Virus record (IMG/VR): IMGVR_UViG_3300032116_000235
Coordinates: 1-57,782 of that record
Length of the DNA stretch: 57,782 nucleotides
DNA from: a virus
Reading direction: 5' to 3' (one strand)
A program made the translations under genes and the position numbers. Below, one piece after another: positions 16,706-27,300 of the stretch. Each line of letters starts with the position of its first letter. The first letter of the stretch is position 1. Under the pieces are notes generated by a model. The model made no database searches. It saw only the letters and a list, made by a program, of their open reading frames with translations, and had not been told where the DNA came from.

Positions 16706-18367
16706 ATGGCAAACGCTGGCTTCACATTCACACCAAAACCTCAAGCCGCTTTAGCAAACCTGAATCCGATTCAGTTCGGATCAGCTTTGCAGTTTAGAGC
16801 GGACGAGCCGATGAAATTCCTTGAACAGCGACCAGAGGTCGTGATGGAAGGTTTTCTCAAAGGCAGGCAACAAATGGTTGAGGACATTTCAAAAGGAGCG
16901 TTGTCAGCAATAGGAAGCGTAACAGGTGCATTCAAAGATGCTCGCGCTGAAAAATTAGCTACTACAAAATTGGAAGAGGAACGCCAGCACGAAAAAGACA
17001 TTGCCAATATTCGGGCATCCGCAAAAACTCCATACGACGAGTATTATCAGAGTTTGAAAACTCAACTTCAAGAAAGTAAACTTGAAGAGGTTAAAAATCG
17101 TTTAGATAATACTGTTCCAACGCCTAAAAGGGAAAGAGGGCATTGGATGAAAGGAGATATGTTTGAGGCGCAAAATCCTGATCTTCCAGAGGAAGAGCCG
17201 ACTCCCCGCAGGGATCAATCTTCTTTAAATTTGACTTCCCCGATTCCTTCAACTGCCAGCGCAGAACAACCTAAAATCTTTTCGAGCTTGAGCGATATTT
17301 CCACTATTCCGGCTGAAACTGGCGGATATAGTTTGGCGGATATCAGAACTCCAAAAACTTCTGATCTGATATATCCAGCAAGCGAAGGTCAGGTTGTTTT
17401 CGGAGGCCAGACTTTAGATTTGATGCCAGTCAGCGGAGCGGAAGCCAAACCAGCCCCGAAACCTCTGGCCGATACAAGAACTCCGGAAGAAAAAAGGCTA
17501 TCTCCTGCGCCAGCAGAACTTCTCGATACAAAGCCGCCAGAAGCGCAAACCGAGCGCAGGAAACCAAGTCAGTATGAGGTTGAACAATACTACGCTGGAG
17601 AGCCTTTTGAGAGCATTGCTGACGCGAATTATGCCAAGCGTCAGATGATGAAATATGGTTATGCCGCAAAGGTGACACCAGTAGAAGACCCGACTACAAA
17701 ACAGCGGATGTATTATGTGGAATTTGATGAGAAAACACCGGAGCAACCGCCGGAAGGAACAGTTCTGAAAGAAATCAAAGATACAGACGGGAAAATCACA
17801 AAAACATTTGAGCCTGTGATGAAGCCAGAGCAAAAACTTCCGATGCTCAAAACCGCAGAAGCGCAATTAGACGCAATGATTGATGCGGCAAATCAAATTG
17901 AACAAATCGCAAGTGAAGGTAGGTTGCCTGAATTTGGAAGAGCTTCAGCTTGGATTAAAAATTTGCCAATTACAACCGACGCCTCAAGAGTGCGCCCATT
18001 CATTCGCACGCTCCAAGCAAATACCGCTTTCAAAACGATCATGGATATGAAGAAAGCAACGGGATCAGCATTGGGGGGGTCAACAACTGACAAAGACATG
18101 CAACTTTTGATGGATGTCATCGGTTCTCTTGATGCTGATAATTTAGATTCAGATTATATTTTGCCGACTTTGCAAAGAATTAAAAAAACGGCAATGGACG
18201 CGAAACAAGATCTTACTGTTGAAAAACAAAAAGTTGTTGCAGGAGCGGAAGGAATACCAATAATTACTAATAAAGAAGAACATGATAAATTGCGTCCCGG
18301 ATCTTTTTATTATGCCGATGTCGATGGCGTAATGAAGCGTTTGCAAAAACCTGAAAAATCTAAATAA
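16706..18367 (+). CDS. Internal virion protein candidate 5, 553 aa
   Basis: The N-terminus is polar, followed by a helical part (about 40-130). A Pro/Ser/Thr-rich middle with many short PxPxR-type stretches comes next, then a folded C-terminal half (about 380-553). Residues 223-234 (YPASEGQVVFGG) resemble the C-terminal peptide of the three upstream proteins. There is no transmembrane segment or enzyme motif. It is immediately upstream of the giant polyvalent gene, with no intergenic bases, so co-packaging or joint ejection is plausible. Family not recognised. Confidence 0.55.
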   Translation: MANAGFTFTPKPQAALANLNPIQFGSALQFRADEPMKFLEQRPEVVMEGFLKGRQQMVEDISKGALSAIGSVTGAFKDARAEKLATTKLEEERQHEKDIANIRASAKTPYDEYYQSLKTQLQESKLEEVKNRLDNTVPTPKRERGHWMKGDMFEAQNPDLPEEEPTPRRDQSSLNLTSPIPSTASAEQPKIFSSLSDISTIPAETGGYSLADIRTPKTSDLIYPASEGQVVFGGQTLDLMPVSGAEAKPAPKPLADTRTPEEKRLSPAPAELLDTKPPEAQTERRKPSQYEVEQYYAGEPFESIADANYAKRQMMKYGYAAKVTPVEDPTTKQRMYYVEFDEKTPEQPPEGTVLKEIKDTDGKITKTFEPVMKPEQKLPMLKTAEAQLDAMIDAANQIEQIASEGRLPEFGRASAWIKNLPITTDASRVRPFIRTLQANTAFKTIMDMKKATGSALGGSTTDKDMQLLMDVIGSLDADNLDSDYILPTLQRIKKTAMDAKQDLTVEKQKVVAGAEGIPIITNKEEHDKLRPGSFYYADVDGVMKRLQKPEKSK

Positions 18368-21300
18368 ATGGCCGCTTGGACACCTCCGAAAGAAGATGAG
18401 ATTGGAAAACCAATTTCTGAAACTGAAACACCAACTTGGAAGCCGCCAGAGACAGATATTGTCCAAAATGAATGGGCTCCTCCGCGAGAGGATGATCCAG
18501 ATGATCCAATCAACATCAAAGACCCGTGGAAGATTTCTCAATTAAAGGAATCTGGTCAGCCTGTTTCCGATGAGCAAGAGCGCATTCTTTTTGATTACGA
18601 GGATGAAAAACCGCTAACGCAAAAGGCAGGAGATTTCATTGGTGGAGCATTAGAAAAAGCTCCAGAAGCGTTTGCTGATATTGCTGTTGGCGGAGCGCAA
18701 CTCGGGTATAAAGGCGTATTATTGCCATTGAACGAAATGTTCCTTGGCTTTGCGATGTATACTCCCGAACAACGGGCAAAAATCCTCCGTGATCGTGACC
18801 TGACATATAAAGCATTAGCTTCTGGCGGAGCGCAGGGATTAGATGAAGCCATGGAGGCTGGAACTCGCCTCGCAACTCTCGGTTCATCTATTACCGATAA
18901 GCTCCAAGGAATGCCGAAAGAAGAACGATTCCGCCGTTATATGACGCGGGAAACTATGCGTAAATTCGCGCAAGCGGCAAGAGCTGAAACGCCAGACACG
19001 CTTGCTCGGTTGACGGCTGAAAGTCCTTTGATTCGTGGCATCGTGAAAACGATGGTTGATATGGAGGGCGGAGACCCTAAAGCGCAAGAAGAAGCGGTTA
19101 AAGAATACGAAAGACTGGTCAAAGAAAGCGGAATGACCAAAGAGGAGTTGGATGAGTTTGCCAAGGTTGTTAATTTTGGTGATGTCAGTATGCCAACCGC
19201 TCTTCCCGGAGCGAACACGCTGACCAAAGCAGTTTCAAAGCCGATTGTTGCCGCAACGCAAAAAGGCGGAGAATTGGCATTGAAAGGTCTGAATCTCGGC
19301 TCAAGAGCTACTGGCTGGACGGCTGGGAAAGTGATTGGCGCAGGAGAATACATTCAGAAAAAGGCGCGCGATATTGGTGAATATGCCGTCAATGATCCCG
19401 ATACTTTTCTAAAAGGTGCCGTAAACACGGCAATGTTGCCTGTGATGACAGTTGTCAAGCCGACAAAAACAGTCGCAGATGTCATTACCGACATTACCCG
19501 CCAAGTTGATGTTGGCGGAGCGGCAGGGCGCAGGGGAATGTTTGAAAGAGCAGGCAGGGATGTCCGCTCGACCGCAACAACGCAAAAACTATTCGGGCCA
19601 GAAGGCAAAGGCGGAGTTGGCAGGGCGAAATTAGCTGATTGGGCTGTTCGTCAGTCTAACGCAATGATTCAGCCCGGAGTCAATGCAGGCGCATTGAATG
19701 TTTTGATGGGTTTGCCGGATGCTGAAACAGCCGAACAGGCTGGACAGCAGTTCGGCACCGGATTTGGTATTGGCGCATATTCTGGAAGCAGGGCGGAATC
19801 TCGCGTTCTTGGAATGGTTGATCCGAGAACGACAATGGCGCAGAAAGTAACAAATCTCGTCACCCCTGATCCAACTCAACTTCGCAGAGATCAAGACGCC
19901 GACATTAAACGATTCATGGCAACCGCATCGCCAGACTTGCGTCAGCAAATGCAAGACCTCGCAAGCATTGATAAACGCAAAGCGGCACTCGATCAGGCCA
20001 TCGCGGAAGCAACCGATGTTCAAAGCAGAACAATCGACAAAGAAACTTCAGATTTTCTGCAAATACAGATTGACGGCTACAACAAGCAAAAAGCCGCATT
20101 GGATAAAGCCACGCCGGAAACTCAACGCGAATATGACCGATTGATTCAGTTGACTACGCTGGATGCTTTGGATCAAGCGCAAGCGGTCGGAACTGCCGCA
20201 GGATTGCGCGGAATGAATCTTGTTTTCCTTGATCCTGCGAATGCTGAACAATTTTACCGGAATCTTTACGGGCAGACGCTTGTTGACGCTGAAAAGAACA
20301 AAGCAATTCTCACGGGAAGAGCGTTAACACCAGAAGAGCAAAACACCCTACGCGAAGCCAACGAGACTTTGGCGGCATTTGCGCAGAGAGTCGATAACGC
20401 CCAAAATACGCGAGGTTTTGCGTTGAGTGAGCCAATCACCGATGCCAACGACCCCGAATATGTCCCGCCGCATTTGCGGATGCAAAATCAGAAAGGCGCA
20501 ACCGCTGTTATCAATACAGATTTGGTGAAACACCTAACCGAACGCGGATTCAATGTTCGGCACACAATCCAGCACGAAGTTCAACACGCTCTTGAAAACT
20601 TCAAAGAGGTTCAAGATTTACTCTCTCCGGTTAGGAAATATCTGTTCGATCAGAAAGTTCAGAATGATGACGGAACATTCACCGTAGTTAGCGAAGGAGC
20701 TTACAATGATCAGAAGCTAGATGAATACGCGATGCAATATGCTCAGAAGTTTTCTCCTGCCGATGGCGGTGCTGGATTCTTCGCGCAGTTCGGAGGAGAT
20801 ATTCAGAAACAACGCGACTATATCAAGCGTGAAATCCTCGCAGAAGTAGCAACCGCTGGCGGCGAATATGAAGGCGGAAGCCGAGCGGCATTGGACGATG
20901 TTGGCAGGAATTTCGTTGATTGGCTTGAAGTCACTACCCGCGATGGATTCCTCAAGAAAATGAAAGAAGGACTGCGGAAAGTCGGCGTTGTTGTAGATAA
21001 CACCGGAGGCTACACAACGCTATTTGACGCGAAGATCACGCCAGAAGTTGTCGCCACGATTCGCCAGTATCAGCGTGGCTTGCGTGATATGAATGGCGCG
21101 TTGACATACAACGCAAAACGCGAGGCCGAGGAGCCAGATATTCCATTAGTCAAAATTCTCGGGAATCGTGCATTACAAGAGAAATACAAAAATGCTGATT
21201 TCTTTGAAAAAGAGCAAATCGTTCGCGCAACGCAACCGGACGGATCGCAAACTGAAATCGTTGTTCCAGAAGGCGCGAATCTTGACTCGTTCACAGGAAT

Positions 21301-24300
21301 TTATCGTGTTGAGAACGGGCAATTAGTCGATGAGGACGGAACTCCGATGCAACTCGCGCCGGAAATCAATGTTCAAGCGATGCCGAACGGAACGAAATTT
21401 GAGGTAGATACCCGCATTGCGAGGAAGCCGGATGGTTCTCCGATAATTATCCAGAACCGAGAGATGAAGCGCAGGGCGATTGATCGCACACAAATGCTCG
21501 TCAACGCGATTGAATCCGCTCCGAAGGATGATTCTCCGTTCCGCATGATTGATGTCGGCAAAGGCGATTACCGAGGCGCAATGTCGCCAAGCCAAGTTGA
21601 GGCATTATTGAAGATTCCGAATACGGTTCTTTCTCCGAATTTGAAGCGCATGATCGTTTTCTTTAATGAGATTTTGCGCCGTGGTGATGGAACTCGCGTC
21701 ATGATGGAATATCAAGCCGCATTGCTGAATGGAAAATATAAGGCAATCGCCCCAAGACTACGCGACGAGGTTCCCATTGGCTTCAAGATTACGAAAGACG
21801 GCAACTTCACAGTTACTACGATGTCGGTCAGCCGCATGTATGATAAAATGAATGCTTGGGCGGCAAAGAAACCGCTAAACTTGAGTCTTTGGGGTGGAGA
21901 TACAGGGAAATTTTGGGATTCCGTTATCAAAGTATTGGACAATCACGCAAGAGGAGAAAAAGGAGAAGTTGGACTTCACCCTGATCCTTATATCGCGCTT
22001 CGGATGAAATATAAGGTGAACGATCTATTCAATGTCTATAATGCTGAAACGAAAGCCGCAAATCCTGACCGAACAACATTACCACGCGAAAAAGGCAAAG
22101 ACCCTGTTGATGTTATCGTTCGTTCGCGCCGATTGGATCGGATCAACAATTTCAGCGAAATCAGCGCACAGAAATTGCCGATGAACTACGGCAAGCTTCT
22201 GGAAAACTATCTGCCAGCGAATAATCCGCTTGCTCGTCCGCAGAGTCCAGACGAAATGATGATGAATTTGGATGGTAGCGTGACTGCTACCCGCATCAGA
22301 AATGCCATTGCCAGCGGAAATGTGGAGCAACTGGAGTCCGAATTGCGAGCGAGTGATGACTTGCTCCCGTTTGAATCATTATATGTGTCACAGGGCGAAA
22401 CTGGAGAGCCGCAGATTCAGGTTGTTTCCATGCTGGAACCCGGAATTGAACCGAGTTTAGAACCATCTGAAATTCCCCGCGATATTGATGCTGAAACAGA
22501 AGCGGAAATCGCAAAACTTGACGCCGAGCAAGACATGGTTGAACAGGCTCAACAGGGCCAACTGGAACAGCAACAGGGCCAACAGGGCCAACAGGTGCCA
22601 CGGGTTCGCGCCGAATTTATTCCGCCAGTTCAAAAGCAGAATACATATTATAGCGCACGACAACCGGGAACAGAGCAATACGCAGGATCGTTTTTCACGC
22701 CTGACAGAGAAGCGGCAAATCAATTCGGTGAGAATTTCGGGCTTCCAGTTTCTGAATTTCAAATAAATCCGAAAAATATCGCATCAGATATTGATGTTGA
22801 AATTGTTGCGAATGAACTCGGAATTTACAAAAAAGGAACACCTGTTGATCAGTATTTAATTCAAGGGCCAGATGCAATTTTTGAAGAATCATCAGAAGTT
22901 GTTCGCAGATTACGGAAACAAGGATTCGACAGCGTTGAATTGTTTGACGGAATCTCAAAAGAACCAAGTCTTGTGGTTTTGAATCCAGAAATAATTCAAA
23001 AGAACGCGATAGCTGATTCCGGAATCTCTTACTTGCCAGCAGAAGACCCATTTTATTCTCGTTTACAGCGCGGAATTCAAGAAAGTCAGCAAGCCACATA
23101 TTCACCAGATCAGGCAAAGGCTCTTGCACGGAAATCCACAAACGCAGAGGAATTGAAATGGTCTGGAATTGAAAATGCCATTGATTCTATTGCCGAGGAA
23201 AACAACGGCAAAGTTCCTAAACAAGCATTGCTGGATTACATGGCAAATGAGGGGCAAGTGAAGTTTGAAGAAACCAATTTAGCAGAACTTAATCGCTCAG
23301 AGGAAATTGCTAAAAAATACGGAATTACTTTAGAAATAACGCCAGAGGAAGTTGTCGCGTTTGACAAAGATGATGAAAGTTTGGAGTGGGATGAATTTCC
23401 AGAAGAACTAAAGCAGGAATTATTGCGAACTCAGAATATGCAGGCATCTAAATATGCAAAATATCAACTTCCCGGAGGTGAAAATTATCGTGAGATTGTT
23501 TTGACAATGCCTGAAGGGAATAGGGGGAAGTGGAATGATTTTGATGCTTGGTTAAAAGGCCGTGTTGGGTCAAAACGCGCAAAAGTTTTGACAGAAAAAG
23601 AACGGAATGATTTCAAAAAAGAATGGAGAGATTTAAATCCAGCAGAAAATGATTACACCTCTTCTCACTATTCAAACATCCCAAACTATGTCGCTCACAT
23701 TCGTTTGAATGAACGGAAAGACGCCGAAGGAAAAGAAGGATTGTTCATTGAGGAAATTCAATCTGATAGGCATCAGCAGGGAAGGAAATACGGATACGAT
23801 TCAGATATTCCAAAATTTGATCCAACTAAATTAAAAGTTGAGAAAGCTCCAGCAGGGGGATACACGGCATACAATGTTTATTATGATGGCGTTCTTGTTG
23901 CGCAACCACCGAGTTTTGCCGCCAAAAATGAAAATGATGCCGCAAGAATAGGAAGGGAAACAGTTGAGCGTGGCTTGACTCTGAACAGACAAGGGAAAAC
24001 GCCAATTCCTGATGCGCCATTCCGGAAAGATTGGCCGCTCCAAATGTTCAAGCGTGCTTTGCGTGATGCTGTTGCTGGCGGAAAAGAATGGATCGGCTGG
24101 ACAGACGGAGCAACGCAAGCAGATCGATATGATTTGAGTAAACAGGTTGATGCAATTCAAATAGAAAAAGTTAATGAAAATTCATTCAACTTATACGCGA
24201 AACAAATAGGAATCAGTTCTTTTTCTAATTTGGGATATGGCATTCCAGCTTCTCAAATTGAAAACTATGTTGGAAAAGAAATTGCCAAAAAAGCTGATCT

Positions 24301-27300
24301 TGAAAATTTGAGCGCAGGAGAATCATCAACAATATCTGGAGTTGATTTAAAAGTCGGCGGCGAAGGGATGAAAGGATTCTACGACAACATGCTTCCGAAA
24401 GAAATCGGCAAGTATGTTGGTAAGATGGGCGGCAAGGTTGAGAAAAATAAAATCGAAGCGCAACCTTCTGATGTCGCGCCAGAATTAAATGAATTTACTG
24501 ATATAGATTTTGACATTTTTGGCGGTGCTGAAGGTTTCCCAAGCGGAGATAATCCTTTGATTGGAGAAGTTCGTTTACATCACATCGATACTGATAAGAA
24601 TTTCACTATCGTTGCCGATCAGTCAGGGTTCCAAATTTTTGATGAAAATGGAGAATATTACGGATTGCAGAAAGAATTTCAAACAGCAGAAGAAGCGAGA
24701 AATTGGTTCAATGAGAATTATCAGGATGGATCATTCCATATAGAATTGAATAATCAAAATCGCGGAGAGTATTTTACAGAGCCTCAACAACAAGATTTTG
24801 ATTACTGGAAAGTTGATATTACTCCAGAAATGGCCGCGACGGTGAGCAAAGGCCAGCCGCAATATCTCCCTTATGTTCCTTACAGCCTGCCACGCGATCC
24901 GCGCAAAATCATGGCAGACTTCTACCTCCTAACAACAACAGGAGACAAAGCCGGATACTTCGGTCAAAATTGGGAGAAAATCAAAGGCGGTATGCCGCCA
25001 ACGAGAGCCGGATTGCGTTACGGAGAATACGGAGAAAATCTGGAAGAAGCGGTTGGCAAGTTGACCGAGCAAATGAAACGCCACATGTCAGATTCATTGC
25101 TGTTCTCAATCTCTGCCGAATTGCGTCATGCTTTGGAGCGTAGCCAGCCAGAGGAATTGATGAACAATCCGTTCATGAAAGCGTATCGTGAATATCTGGA
25201 GTCATATTCGCGCTTAAAAGATGTTCGGATGACTCCGCTTATTGAAAAGAATCTTCAAGGCATATACCCTGAAGGCAAACGCGCACGGATTACGAAAGGA
25301 AGCCCGCAAGAATATCAGATTTCAAACAAAGCGGTCAGAAAAGCGTTGGAAGAAACGGGAACAAGTCTTCAAGACTTTTCAGAAATCGCGGAGAATATTT
25401 TCCGCAAGGGAAGATGGGCGACATCCTATGGCGGTCAGCCGTGGGGAAATATCGCCGAAGGGCTTCGAATGATAGTCAACGCTGAAACAACCGGAGACAT
25501 GGTGAAGGCTATGGATAATGCCTATGATCTCCAGCACAACACCGCGACTGTATTCAACAAGATCAAAAAATACCAGCGCGAAGGAGGCTATAAGTGGCTT
25601 CAAGACATGCTGGATTTCAAGTATCACGCAATGACTCCCCGCGAGTTGGTTCCGCTGGCCAGTTCAGCCGCAAAGCGTATCGCCGCCCCTGCTTTGCTGG
25701 ACATTGGTGATCCCGCGATGGACAAGAGCCGAGAGAACGCTGTTAGCGCATCCAGCGAAGAACTTGTTTCTGGTTTGGAATCGGCTATCGGAAGGCTAAA
25801 AGGCAATCAGGAGAATGTCTATAATGACATTTGGGTAAAAGCGCAGAAAGGCTCCGGAAAAGACATCAATGAGGAATTGTTCAAATGGCTGAGAGCGCAA
25901 ATGCCAGCGCGGAAAGACGAGTTGGAAGCGGTTGGTGTGAATAAAGACATAATTCGCTATGCAAGGCTATTGCTGGCTGAAAAAATGGCACCGAAGATGG
26001 AAGTTCCGTCAGACATCAAAGAAATGGTTGCGCAGTCGATTCGTGAGCAGAAACAAAAAGCGCAGGAAAAACCTGCTCCTAAAACTGAAATCGCTCAACA
26101 AACATCGTTGAAGTGGGTAAATAAAGTATACAAAGGCGATGAATACGAAATTTTTGAAAATGGCGACCAACCAATATCAACGGAAACAACTGTTTATATT
26201 GACGGAAAACCAATAAAAGCAGGATTTGTTGCAGATGGCAATGGGTTGTATTTAATATTGAATAATGGAGAAGAATACGGAGTCCCATTTGATCCTGAAT
26301 CCGCAAAAAACGCTAAAGAATCGTTTGAAATGGAATACTCTGGGAAATCGAATGATATTGCAAAAGAGCTTAAAAATTTTCACGGAGTAAATCTCTCATT
26401 CGTTGATCCGGCAAAAGCCAAACAGACAGGGAAAACGACATTTGAACCTTCTCCTAAAACTGAAATCGCAAAACAACCAAAATTAGATTGGCAAGACAAC
26501 ATCCCAAATAGCGACGATGCATACGCCGACTATCCTAATGGGGATAAACCATCAGGTGCTACTGTAAATGTTTGGGTTGATGGTTCTCCAAAAAAAGCGT
26601 TTATCGTCGTGCATCATGACGGAACATCCATCATTATTGACAATATAAGATATGCTGTTCCTTGGGGATCATTGGACGAGTCTGTTGCAGACTCTAAAAA
26701 AGGATTAGCTGATCAAATATCCGGAAAATATAACGACATTGTTTCTGACCTAAAAGAATACGAAGATCTTAATCTCTCATTCGTTGATCCAGCGAAAACA
26801 AAACAGGCAGATAAAACGCCAGACATTGAAGATTTCTGGCCGAAGGCTCTTTCATTCATGTCTCTTCCTGAAATTGAACATGTAAAACAAACAATTAAGG
26901 ATTCTCTTGAAGCAGGGAAAAATTACAATAATTGGATTGATGAACTGGAAATGTATGGGCAAAAAGCAAAAAACCTATACTCTCCCGACAGCCAAAAAGA
27001 GTTGAAGAAATTATTTGAGGAGGAGGCGAAGAAGCTTCATAAATCTCTAAATCCAAGACTCAGCATTAAAAAAGCCGAAAGTTATTTCAATAAATCGATC
27101 ACTGATTACGCGAACTCTTATTGGAAAGAGGTTATTGATCAAAACAAAAATTACGCGGATGAGGTCGGAGTTTTAGTAGAATCTTTATTAGCTCAACACT
27201 CAAATAAACCAGAATTTTCAGCAAAAAGGAAAACTATCTCTATCGGGCGAAGAACCTATACTGCTTATACTCCCGTCAAAGGCGGCGATGTTTATATTTT

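Larger units (their letters stand above)
15301..17407 (+). repeat. Conserved short peptide shared by consecutive virion genes
   Basis: The pattern N-(Q/R)-F-(K/N)-(L/M/I)-P-x-x-x-G-L-(T/V)-F-G ends three consecutive proteins, encoded at 15301-15345, 15889-15936 and 16652-16699. A weaker internal match, YPASEGQVVFGG, is encoded at 17372-17407 in the fourth gene. The upstream sequences of the proteins differ, so the peptide is conserved separately from the rest. Confidence 0.75.
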
